DNA of 9,661 bases from NCBI GenBank assembly GCA_025938055.1, contig JAICQC010000161.1:1-9661 (forward strand). Direction: 5' to 3'. A program made the translations under genes and the position numbers. This stretch comes from Anaerolineales bacterium (GTDB taxonomy: Bacteria; Chloroflexota; Anaerolineae; Anaerolineales; Villigracilaceae). Position 1 is the stretch's first letter. The number at the start of each line of letters is the position of its first letter. Positions 1-6,694 of the stretch are shown in pieces. A model generated the notes under the pieces. The model was not told the DNA's origin. It saw nothing but the letters and a program-made list of their open reading frames with translations, and searched no databases.

Positions 1-1413
1 AAGGTCTTCCTCCGCCTCTTCGGTATTTCCCAGTTCCACGTTCGAGAGGAAGCGGTACAGATACGGCTCACGCTGGTTCCGGTTCAGTGCGATGGCGTTG
101 GTCATGTTCTCGATTGTCTCTTCGTATTCCTGGTTGTCGAAATGCATTCTGCCCAGCAATACATATGCCGCGGTATCGTCCCGGCTATACTGGAGATAAA
201 CGTTCAGCGCCTCGACAGCTTCCTCTTCATTCCCTGCTTCCGCGTGGATCTGCCCGAGCAACAGGTACGTGGGCAGGTGAGTGATATCCAGTTCATTGGC
301 TCGTTCGGCGGCGCCGAGCGAAAGCTCCAGCTCTCCTTCCTGAAGGCGCGCCTGCGCAAGATGGAAAAAGACCAGCGGCGAGTCCGGCAAACGGCGGTCT
401 GCTTCGCCAAGGTCGGCGAGAGCGCCCTGAATATCATCCTCTCGCAGCTTCACCATGGCGCGTTCCAAATATGCCTCGCCAAAGTTCGGGTCAAGCCGGA
501 TCGCATCGTCTAAAAAGGATATAACGTTTGAATTTGGGTCTTCGAGCAGCCTGGCACGCGCCAGACCAACATATGCCGCGCCGAACTCGGGGTTCAACCC
601 GATCGCAGATTGATACGCCGTGATGGCTCCATTGAAGTCTCCTTTGAAGCGGGAGGCTTCACCAATGTAGTAATAGGCATCGGCAGCCTGCGGCTCCACG
701 CGCAGGATCTCCTGCATGCCGCGGATGACCTCATCCCAGTCGCCTCTGCGATAGGCGGCTTCCACGACGCGATACATATCGCGGGTTTCGGGCGGGCGCG
801 GCGTATTGACGTATAAAGGCGTTGCTGTATGAGGAACCGGCAGCAGGTCAGAAAGCAGCGAGGGTGTGCCACTCGTGCCAGGCCGACTCGTGGCGTTGAC
901 GAAGGTGGGGGTCAGTGTAAACGTGGGAGAGGGTCCCGGGGTGGAAGTGGGCGGCCTCGCATTCTGGTTGGCGCGCACCTGCAAAAGCCCGAAGATCAGA
1001 GCGCCGATCAGCACAACACCCAGGGCAGCCAGACCGCCCAGGCGAGCCACCGGACTGGCTTTTACGGCTTCCCAGCCCTTTGGCTTGGGCTTTTCGTGGG
1101 CGAGCAGTAATTTTTCCTCCCAGACCCTTGGCCTGTTGACCGGGAAAGGCTGAATGGATTCATCTGCAGGCAGCGCGCCGTGCAGGATCAAGCCGCGTTT
1201 GGCGGCGGCATTTTGAGGGTCCAGTTTGAACGCCGTTTGCAGGCAGTAGATACGCTCTTTGGTAGTATCCACCGTGGCGCTCATCCACACCCAGTATGCC
1301 GCGTTGTTCTGATCTGTCTTGAGCAAACCCGTCAGCAATTCACGGGCACGACTCTTATCCCCCGCGCGCAGAGCCTCTACTGCTTCCTGGAAAACTACAT
1401 CGGCATCAGCCAT
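1..1413 (-). CDS. Membrane-anchored TPR-repeat protein (3' end beyond window)
   Basis: The reading frame is open from the ATG at 1413 to the window edge, giving 471 residues without a stop, so the C-terminus is missing. Residues 1-80 form a TPR-like cytoplasmic module (ALRAGDKSRAREL, then a LDPQNAAAKRG helix). One membrane helix lies at about 124-146 (LGGLAALGVVLIGALIFGLL). A Thr/Pro/Ser-rich linker follows at about 152-208, then at least six or seven TPR units from about 211 onward, with signatures such as IGLNPEFGAAYVGLARA and IRLDPNFGEAYLERA. The TPR array should lie outside the membrane and act as a protein-binding scaffold; no enzymatic domain is visible. An in-frame TAA four codons upstream fixes this ATG as the first possible start, though its ribosome site is weak. 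It begins 14 bp after the AMMECR1 gene stop and is probably co-transcribed with it. The partner is unknown. Confidence 0.85.
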   Translation of the reverse strand, partial: MADADVVFQEAVEALRAGDKSRARELLTGLLKTDQNNAAYWVWMSATVDTTKERIYCLQTAFKLDPQNAAAKRGLILHGALPADESIQPFPVNRPRVWEEKLLLAHEKPKPKGWEAVKASPVARLGGLAALGVVLIGALIFGLLQVRANQNARPPTSTPGPSPTFTLTPTFVNATSRPGTSGTPSLLSDLLPVPHTATPLYVNTPRPPETRDMYRVVEAAYRRGDWDEVIRGMQEILRVEPQAADAYYYIGEASRFKGDFNGAITAYQSAIGLNPEFGAAYVGLARARLLEDPNSNVISFLDDAIRLDPNFGEAYLERAMVKLREDDIQGALADLGEADRRLPDSPLVFFHLAQARLQEGELELSLGAAERANELDITHLPTYLLLGQIHAEAGNEEEAVEALNVYLQYSRDDTAAYVLLGRMHFDNQEYEETIENMTNAIALNRNQREPYLYRFLSNVELGNTEEAEEDL

Positions 1414-1427
1414 ACGCCGATTTTACC

Positions 1428-2015
1428 CTACTCGGGAATTACACCCTCGTGAAATTTCTCTGCCTGGTAGGTCAGCACATCGAAACGATTCCATCGCCAC
1501 GCATCGGGTTCCAGTGCTATCTTGTAACAAAGATTGTTCAGGAATTCGGCGGGATCAGGAATCTTTTCCCAGACCTGTGGCAGGAACGTACCCCGCAGGT
1601 TCGAATCGACATGCAGGATGACTCCGTCCACGTGCGGGCGGAGTTTGGACAAGAGGTCATTTGCATCTGTGTACTGCAACGGAGCCGGGCGCGTCAAGCG
1701 CGAGACTTCGATCTGAATTCCGTTTAACTCATCTTCCTTCACTGCCGGAAAACGCGGGTCACGAAGCGCCGCGGCAATGGCATGCTCGCGCACATCCTCC
1801 GCAAGCGGCTGGCACGCGTCGAGCGCGCCGATGCAGCCGCGCAGCTGCTCGCGGATCGTCAGGGTGACGAACGATGAGCCTTCCTCGCGCAACTGTACTG
1901 ACAGCGCGGCTAGATCCAAGGGAAGTAATTCCTCACCACGTACACCGCGCTCCATTGCCTCACGCGCCAAGCGGAGCAAAATGTTTTGTTCCTCGAGGGT
2001 TAGTTTTTCCTGCAT
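1428..2015 (-). CDS. AMMECR1-domain protein (AmmeMemoRadiSam protein A-like)
   Basis: The 195-residue protein matches the AMMECR1 family over its whole length. It has the hallmark LRGCIG at residues 58-63, DPRFPAVKEDELNGIQIEVSRL at about 86-107 and GTFLPQVWEKIPD with EFLNNLCYKIAL near the C-terminus. The family is found in all domains of life. In prokaryotes it is often linked with a MEMO-like protein and a radical SAM enzyme, but its reaction is not established, and neither partner is visible here. The ATG at 2015 is chosen because AAAGGGG sits just upstream and the family normally starts near LTLEEQNILLRLA. A longer start at 2066 would add 17 residues and overlap the preceding gene. It lies 32 bp after the flavin reductase gene and 14 bp before the TPR gene, so it is probably the middle gene of an operon. 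Confidence 0.88.
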   Translation of the reverse strand: MQEKLTLEEQNILLRLAREAMERGVRGEELLPLDLAALSVQLREEGSSFVTLTIREQLRGCIGALDACQPLAEDVREHAIAAALRDPRFPAVKEDELNGIQIEVSRLTRPAPLQYTDANDLLSKLRPHVDGVILHVDSNLRGTFLPQVWEKIPDPAEFLNNLCYKIALEPDAWRWNRFDVLTYQAEKFHEGVIPE

Positions 2016-2047
2016 ATCTCTGCCCCTTTCGACATTCTTCGCAACCG

Positions 2048-2533
2048 CTATTTCGTCAGCTTCCAAAACTCACGGTTGTGATACACCAGCGGCTCGCCGT
2101 CTCCTTCGCCGCGCGCGTCCAGAACTTCAGCAATAAAGAGGGTGTTCTCACCGACAGGCATCGAGCTCATCACCTGGCAGTCGAAATAAGCCATTCCTTC
2201 TTTGAATACGGGTGCATCCAGAGAAATGGTTTCGGTTTGCACGCCGGCAAAACGATCGACGATATTTGGTATCTTTCCGGCAAAGCGGTCGGAAAGATCT
2301 TTTTGCGCCGCCGTGAGAATTGTCACAGAAAACATGCCTGATTTTACGACCAGATCATGCGTATGGGTTAAACGTTTCAACGTTACAGAGATCAGCGGCG
2401 GCTCCAGCGAAATGGAAGTAAATGAATTCACAGTCATACCATATTGCCGGTCTTCATAGATGGAAGTCACAATCGCTACACCTGTTGTCCAGGCGCGCAT
2501 GGCGCGGCGAAGTTTTTCAGAATCAAGTGCCAT
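2048..2533 (-). CDS. Flavin reductase-like domain protein (FMN-binding)
   Basis: The 161-residue protein has the length and order of the flavin reductase-like split-barrel family. It starts with LRRAMRAWTTGVAIVTS, followed by the FMN-binding strand YGMTVNSFTSISLEPPLISV at residues 31-50, FSVTILTAAQKDLSDRFAG at 68-86, and GENTLFIAEV with a closing PLVYHNREFWKL. Members bind FMN and reduce it with NAD(P)H, often for a monooxygenase partner, but others have different roles; the partner here is unknown. The usual 'GDH' before the last strands reads 'GEN', a change at a commonly conserved His. The ATG at 2533 is preferred over an upstream in-frame ATG at 2713. It fits the family start, has GGAG upstream and lies 3' of a strong promoter, whereas the longer form would overlap the divergent amidase gene. 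It is probably the first gene of the minus-strand operon. Confidence 0.88.
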   Translation of the reverse strand: MALDSEKLRRAMRAWTTGVAIVTSIYEDRQYGMTVNSFTSISLEPPLISVTLKRLTHTHDLVVKSGMFSVTILTAAQKDLSDRFAGKIPNIVDRFAGVQTETISLDAPVFKEGMAYFDCQVMSSMPVGENTLFIAEVLDARGEGDGEPLVYHNREFWKLTK

Positions 2534-2558
2534 AAGATAAATTCTCCAGTGAAAATTC

Positions 2559-2587
2559 ATCATAACGAGGAGACATACCTGCGTCAA
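2559..2587 (-). promoter_or_regulatory. Sigma70-type promoter for the flavin reductase operon
   Basis: On the minus strand the -35 box TTGACG (2582-2587) and the -10 box TATGAT (2559-2564) are separated by exactly 17 bp; each box matches consensus at 5 of 6 positions. Transcription would start near 2552, giving a leader of about 19 nt that still includes the GGAG at 2544-2547 before the ATG at 2533. The sites are seen in the sequence; promoter activity is inferred. Confidence 0.65.
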
Positions 2588-2652
2588 GTCAAAAATCACA
2601 GCATCATGCTCTCTATCGCAGCAGATAAAATGGATAAAACCCTGGTTTCCCC

Positions 2653-2681
2653 TTGCAAGTTTGTGCCTTAAAAGGTACCAT
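2653..2681 (+). promoter_or_regulatory. Possible weak promoter for the amidase/transpeptidase block
   Basis: TTGCAA (2653-2658) and TACCAT (2676-2681) are 17 bp apart, each 4 of 6 to consensus. They would start a transcript only a few bases before the amidase ATG at 2695, leaving little room for a ribosome site. An alternative -10-like TAAAAT lies at 2626-2631 without a good -35. The 161-bp gap 2534-2694 is divergent, so some plus-strand promoter is expected here, but its exact place is uncertain. Confidence 0.3.
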
Positions 2682-2694
2682 TTGGATATACGAT

Positions 2695-3486
2695 ATGGAA
2701 ACTGCCCCTCCACGTCCCCGGCGCGGCGCGCGTCCCTTCCGCGGCATCCAGATGGTTCTCGGTGTTGCCATTCTGCTGGCGACCCTATTTACGGCGCTGC
2801 CTTCGCGTGGACTGGTGGTGGATAATTTCTATGAACAATTAAGTATCATCCTCACACCGCGCACAAGCCAGGCTGAGGAAGTGCCGTTTGCGCCGCAGGC
2901 ACAGTTACGGATCGGCATTGTGGCAGGACATTCAGGCAACGACTCCGGCGCGGTCTGCCTGGACGGGAACGGCACCGTTACGCTCACGGAAGCCGATGTC
3001 AATCTCAAGATCGCTGCCATGGTCCAGGAGCAGTTGACCCAGGCGGGTTATGATGTGGACCTCCTGCGTGAATACGATACACGGTTGAACGGCTATCGCG
3101 CCCTCGCCATTGTTTCCATCCATAACGATTCCTGCGAATATATCAACGATGAAGCTACCGGCTTCAAGGTTGCCGCGGCGCTCAACACGAACGACCTCAA
3201 CCGCGCCAATCGTCTCACCGCCTGCCTGGTAGACCGCTATCAGAATGTCACGTCCATGAACTTCCACGCAGGAAGCATCACACCGGACATGCGTGAGTAT
3301 CATTCCTTCCGCGAGATCGACCCAAGCACGGTTGCCGCGATCATCGAAACCGGGTTTCTCAACCTCGACCGTGAGATCCTGACGAAACGCACGGACCTGA
3401 TCGCGCGCGGCGTCGTGGAAGGTATTTTGTGTTTTGCCAATAACGAAAACATTGAGCCAACGCCTATTTCCAATATGACTCCATGA
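2695..3486 (+). CDS. Membrane-anchored N-acetylmuramoyl-L-alanine amidase (Amidase_3)
   Basis: The 263-residue protein has a basic N-terminus (PPRPRRGARPFRG), one signal-anchor helix at about 18-37 and an Amidase_3 domain from about 70 to 248. All zinc and catalytic positions of the family can be placed: H79 in IVAGHS, E99 in TLTEADVNLKIA, H143 in SIHND and E218 in IIETGFLNLD. Such enzymes cut the amide bond between N-acetylmuramic acid and the first L-alanine of the stem peptide, outside the membrane. The domain seems complete, and no separate wall-binding domain is present. The ATG at 2695 is preferred over an upstream TTG at 2653, since the extension adds nothing recognisable and overlaps a promoter-like site. 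Its stop overlaps the next start as ATGA, which argues for translational coupling to the first L,D-transpeptidase. Confidence 0.9.
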   Translation: METAPPRPRRGARPFRGIQMVLGVAILLATLFTALPSRGLVVDNFYEQLSIILTPRTSQAEEVPFAPQAQLRIGIVAGHSGNDSGAVCLDGNGTVTLTEADVNLKIAAMVQEQLTQAGYDVDLLREYDTRLNGYRALAIVSIHNDSCEYINDEATGFKVAAALNTNDLNRANRLTACLVDRYQNVTSMNFHAGSITPDMREYHSFREIDPSTVAAIIETGFLNLDREILTKRTDLIARGVVEGILCFANNENIEPTPISNMTP

Positions 3487-4175
3487 ACACCCGGCGGATT
3501 CGCATCCTTCCGTTCCTCTTGTTGACTCCGTTATTCATCGCCATTGGGCTTGTTCTGTTCTTTTTCGCCACCTCCCCCGCCAGCGCATCCATTCCCATAT
3601 TGGGCCCCACGCCCTCGCCAACCCAGGAAAACCTGTGGGCATTTGCCGATGTCCCCAAGCCAACCTACACCGCCGTGCCGACCCTTGTCCCCACGGATAC
3701 ACCCGTCCCCACCGCGACGGAAGCGCCAGCTTCCATGGTCATGGAGATCGTCGGAGAATCTGCGGGTCCAGTAGGTGAGGCTGTGCCATCCTACGGCGGG
3801 TCCAAGTACATCCTGGTGGATATTTCCGAACAACATATGTATGTGTATGAAGGGGATACACTCGTGTATAGTTTTGTCGCCTCCACCGGCATCAACAACG
3901 CCACCCGCGTCGGCACGTTTGCCGTGCAAAGCAAGTTCCCCAATGCCTACGGTTCCACCTGGAATATCTGGATGCCAAGCTGGCTGGGGATCTACTGGGC
4001 TGGCGGGTTGGAAAATGGGATCCATGCCCTGCCCATTCTGCCGGGCGGCGGGATCCTCTGGGAGGGTTATCTGGGCAGACCTGTTTCGTATGGTTGTGTA
4101 GTGCTTGGCACGTATGAGGCACAAATTTTATATGACTGGGCAGAGATCGGCACACCGGTAGAAATTCAATGGTAG
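3483..4175 (+). CDS. Membrane-anchored L,D-transpeptidase-like protein with SYGC active site
   Basis: The 230-residue protein starts with a signal-anchor at about 8-29, then a Pro/Thr-rich linker at about 40-84 (VPTLVPTDTPVPTATEAP) and a YkuD-fold domain from about 108 to the end. The domain opens with KYILVDISEQHMYVYEGDTLVYSF and closes with WAEIGTPVEI, both typical of the family. L,D-transpeptidases form 3-3 peptidoglycan cross-links or attach proteins through an active-site Cys. Here the usual SHGC is S202-Y203-G204-C205, so the Cys is kept but the adjacent His is Tyr. The more upstream conserved His is probably H181 in GIHALP, in place of the usual HGT. The start overlaps the amidase stop as ATGA. 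It may be active, altered in substrate, or non-catalytic; the fold assignment is firm. Confidence 0.87.
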   Translation: MNTRRIRILPFLLLTPLFIAIGLVLFFFATSPASASIPILGPTPSPTQENLWAFADVPKPTYTAVPTLVPTDTPVPTATEAPASMVMEIVGESAGPVGEAVPSYGGSKYILVDISEQHMYVYEGDTLVYSFVASTGINNATRVGTFAVQSKFPNAYGSTWNIWMPSWLGIYWAGGLENGIHALPILPGGGILWEGYLGRPVSYGCVVLGTYEAQILYDWAEIGTPVEIQW

Positions 4176-4238
4176 GCTCGCCTGCCATCGAACATATTTT
4201 ATCCATCGATTTATTCTTATCTTCGTCAAGGTGACCTT

Positions 4239-5384
4239 ATGAACAACTCATTCATCGAAGCCCATGAACTCGTTGTAAAAGCTCGCGAGGCGCTGCGCCG
4301 CGGGGACAAGACGTCTGCGCGGCAATTGGGAGAACGCGCCGCGCTCCTCGCCCCGGACCTGGAGGATACATGGCTGATCCTGGCTGCCTCCGATCCCAAT
4401 CCGCAGGACGCATTGGCATATGCCCAAAAAGCACGGGAACTGAACCCTCACAGCGGACGGGCACAGCGAGCCGTGGAATGGGCTGCGCGCCGGCAGCAAC
4501 AGGCTGCTCCTGGTTCCCTGGACGCGACGCAAGCCGCAACCGTCGCGACTCCTCCAGAGAAGCACGCCTATCAGACCGCGGTTGCGATGCCTGTGTTAAA
4601 GACCCACGGAAGGAACTGGCTGTTGCCCGCGTTGCTGGCTGGCGCCGGTTGCATGATGCTTGGTTTCATCGCGTTCTTCGTGTTGACGAGTCCTGCGGTG
4701 GCATCACTTGTGAACAGCATCAGCGCCCCCAAGCAGGAAGTCCTTTGGGCGCCTGTGGATATCGCCAAGCCAGGCGGCGCTCCTTCGGATGTGAACGCCT
4801 CCAGCGCCCAGGATGAAACGACGCCCGCCGCGACTCCCGTCCCGACTCGCCGAACGCCTAATGCAACCGCTACGCAGGCACCGGATGAAGATACGACCGG
4901 GACAACTGCGGATGAACCAACCGTCCAGCCCGCCGCAACCGAAACCCCCGGCTCAATGGTCATGGAGTTCGTGGAAGATACGCCCACGGTTGAATTCGTC
5001 CCGCCCACCCCGGGAATCATCGTGGGAGATGGCGTCCGCTGGATCGACGTGGATCTCACCAATCAAATGGTGTATGCCTACGAAGGCGATACTGTGGTCA
5101 ATTCATTTGTTGTTTCCACCGGCACATGGATGACTCCCACTGTTACCGGAGAGTTCAAGATTTACGTCAAGTATCGCTCGGGAAGCATGTCTGGTCCCGG
5201 TTATTATCTTCCTGATGTCCCGTACATCATGTACTTTCATGGAGATTACGGATTGCACGGCACGTACTGGCATAACAATTTTGGAACGCCGATGAGCCAC
5301 GGATGCGTGAACCTGCGGACCGAGGAAGCCGGCTGGCTGTTCAACTGGGCTTCGGTGGGTACTGTGGTGAATGTACATCATTAA
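4239..5384 (+). CDS. L,D-transpeptidase with cytoplasmic TPR-like module and membrane anchor
   Basis: The 381-residue protein has three parts. Residues 1-85 form a TPR-like helical module (EALRRGDKTSARQLGERAALLAPD, then AYAQKARELNPHSGRAQRA). A membrane helix lies at about 127-150, followed by a long Thr/Ala/Pro-rich linker to about 262. The YkuD catalytic domain spans about 265-381, with RWIDVDLTNQMVYAYEGDTVV and the complete active-site stretch from H340 (LHGTYWHNNFG) to S353-H354-G355-C356 (MSHGCVNL). It should cross-link peptidoglycan or attach proteins outside the membrane while its N-terminus faces the cytoplasm. AAGGTGA lies 5 bp before the ATG. The module resembles that of the divergent TPR protein at 1-1413, and the linker shares LWAPVDIAKP and GSMVMEFVED with the preceding transpeptidase (LWAFADVPKP, ASMVMEIVGE), pointing to duplication with module gain. 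Confidence 0.92.
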   Translation: MNNSFIEAHELVVKAREALRRGDKTSARQLGERAALLAPDLEDTWLILAASDPNPQDALAYAQKARELNPHSGRAQRAVEWAARRQQQAAPGSLDATQAATVATPPEKHAYQTAVAMPVLKTHGRNWLLPALLAGAGCMMLGFIAFFVLTSPAVASLVNSISAPKQEVLWAPVDIAKPGGAPSDVNASSAQDETTPAATPVPTRRTPNATATQAPDEDTTGTTADEPTVQPAATETPGSMVMEFVEDTPTVEFVPPTPGIIVGDGVRWIDVDLTNQMVYAYEGDTVVNSFVVSTGTWMTPTVTGEFKIYVKYRSGSMSGPGYYLPDVPYIMYFHGDYGLHGTYWHNNFGTPMSHGCVNLRTEEAGWLFNWASVGTVVNVHH

Positions 5385-5439
5385 CATAATACGTAAGGGT
5401 AGCCCCGCAGGATCGTCTTCCCCTCCATTATTTTGAAGC

Positions 5440-6468
5440 ATGAGCAAGCCTGTTCTCTCGCGACGTGATTTTATTAAATTAAGCAGTTATGGCTTAATGG
5501 GGGTATTCCTGCCTACGTTCACAACCATCCTCCCTCAACAGGATGATTTCACCAATCTGCAGGGACGCATTATTGACCGTACGGTCTGGACGCATGACGA
5601 GCCCAATGCAAATTCCAAACGCGTCAAACTTTACTGGCATGACCTCGTCGTGCCCATTACCAACACCACGGTCAGCGACGATGAAGCGGCATATAATCGC
5701 GTCTGGTACGAATTGGAAGAGAGCGGATACGCCTACTCGGGTGGCATACAGCCGGTCCGTACGATCCTCAACACGCCGGCAGAGATCCCCACGCGTGGAG
5801 CGCTCGGCGAAGTGAGTGTTCCCTACACCGACGCGTATCTCGAGGCAGACCCAAACTCGGATTTCATTTATCGCTTATATTATGAAACCGTCCATTGGGT
5901 GACGGGCGCGTCTGACGCCACCGATGGCAGCCTCTGGTACCGCCTCCTGGATGACAAATACGATCAATCCTATTATGTGCCTGCCAGGCACATCCGCATT
6001 CTTCCGCCCCAGGAAATGGCTCCCTTATCCTCTGAAATTCCAATCGAGGAGAAGCGCCTCGAGGTGCGCCTGGACGAGCAATTGCTGCTGGCATACGAAT
6101 ACGGACGAACCGTCTTTGCGGCGCGCGTTTCGACAGGCGGCAAACGTCAAAGTGGAACGTACACCACACCTATTGGAAATTTCCTCACCTATCACAAGCG
6201 TCCCACGCGGCATATGGCAGCCGGGGACATCGCCTCGAACGGTTTTGACTTTCCCGGTGTGCCCTGGGTGCTGTATATCACCGAAAGCGGAATCTCCTTC
6301 CACGGCACGTACTGGCATAATGACTATGGCAGTCCGCACAGTCACGGCTGCATCAACATGGCGCCGCAAGCCGCCAGGTGGCTCTACCGCTGGACCATGC
6401 CGACCGTCCCACCGGAGAAGTTACTGGTCTACGGACATACGGGGACCCAGGTGGAGATTAAGGTGTAG
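5440..6468 (+). CDS. Tat-exported L,D-transpeptidase with SH3-like segments
   Basis: The 342-residue protein opens with a twin-arginine signal (SRRDFIK, R8-R9) and a hydrophobic stretch at about 15-31; no lipobox Cys is seen. Residues about 40-190 hold two related beta-rich SH3-like units. One centres on VWYELEESGYAYSGGIQPV (about 88-106), the other on LWYRLLDDKYDQSYYVPARH (about 165-184). Such units may bind the wall, but this is inferred. The YkuD domain runs from about 205 to 342, with H288 in FHGTYWHNDYG and S301-H302-G303-C304 in HSHGCINM, so the active site is complete. It probably makes 3-3 cross-links or anchors proteins. It starts 55 bp after the previous gene, with a weak GAAG ribosome site. 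It is a clear paralogue of the protein at 6695-7729. Confidence 0.92.
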   Translation: MSKPVLSRRDFIKLSSYGLMGVFLPTFTTILPQQDDFTNLQGRIIDRTVWTHDEPNANSKRVKLYWHDLVVPITNTTVSDDEAAYNRVWYELEESGYAYSGGIQPVRTILNTPAEIPTRGALGEVSVPYTDAYLEADPNSDFIYRLYYETVHWVTGASDATDGSLWYRLLDDKYDQSYYVPARHIRILPPQEMAPLSSEIPIEEKRLEVRLDEQLLLAYEYGRTVFAARVSTGGKRQSGTYTTPIGNFLTYHKRPTRHMAAGDIASNGFDFPGVPWVLYITESGISFHGTYWHNDYGSPHSHGCINMAPQAARWLYRWTMPTVPPEKLLVYGHTGTQVEIKV

Positions 6469-6487
6469 GTCACGCGTGGAGCGTGAC
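6469..6487 (+). repeat. Perfect hairpin directly after the stop codon
   Basis: GTCACGC (6469-6475) and GCGTGAC (6481-6487) form a perfect 7-bp stem with a 5-base loop, starting at the base after the TAG stop. No T-run follows, so it is not a clear intrinsic terminator. It may protect a transcript end or belong to the repeat-rich gap up to 6603. Confidence 0.55.
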
Positions 6488-6515
6488 AGATTTAGGCATA
6501 TACCCTAAAAGATCA

Positions 6516-6603
6516 TGTCATTCTACCGAAGGACACCGGTACGGTGTGAGCGACCAACGGGAAGCGAAGTATCGGGAGACCCTTCGTTTCACTCAGGGTG
6601 ACA
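6516..6603. repeat. REP/MITE-like element with TGTCA...TGACA ends
   Basis: The 88-bp stretch begins TGTCATTCT and ends AGGGTGACA, which are inverted copies with two mismatches. It holds an inner perfect palindrome ACACCG-GTA-CGGTGT (6533-6547) and motifs such as GAAGCGAAGTATCGGGAGACCCTTCG, here broken by imperfect pairing. Elements of this look are scattered between genes in many environmental genomes. No transposase is nearby. Mobility and copy number cannot be judged from one copy. Confidence 0.55.
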
Positions 6604-6664
6604 AACTTAAGTGGAACAATTTCACAATAAACAAAGTATAAGAATCAACTAACAACCCTCGCGC

Positions 6665-6683
6665 ACCCGCCTTTTTTGCGGGT
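6665..6683. other. Small hairpin in the leader of the fourth transpeptidase gene
   Basis: ACCCGC (6665-6670) pairs perfectly with GCGGGT (6678-6683) around a loop CTTTTTT. The T-run is in the loop, so this is not a standard terminator. It ends 11 bp before the ATG at 6695 and could affect translation of that gene, whose ribosome site is otherwise poor. Confidence 0.35.
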
Positions 6684-6694
6684 AAACTTATTCC

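Noticed and set aside
87..1153. Several plus-strand open frames over the left edge
   Set aside because: They are Arg/Ala/Gly-rich and lie opposite the long TPR gene, whose repeats are clear in the other strand.
2653..2694. TTG start for the amidase 14 codons upstream
   Set aside because: No ribosome site and no added domain feature; the ATG at 2695 gives a normal basic N-terminus followed by the signal-anchor.
2534..2713. N-terminal extension of the flavin reductase to an ATG at 2713
   Set aside because: It crosses the promoter, overlaps the divergent amidase gene and adds 60 residues with no family match; the ATG at 2533 has GGAG upstream and fits the family.
3531..4124. 197-residue antisense open frame
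   Set aside because: Lies opposite the first transpeptidase gene, is Gly/Arg/His-rich and has no recognisable domain; it is a GC-driven shadow.
4571..5062. 163-residue antisense open frame rich in Ser, Val and Gly
   Set aside because: It mirrors the Thr/Pro/Ala-rich linker of the second transpeptidase gene and is low complexity, so it is not a credible gene.
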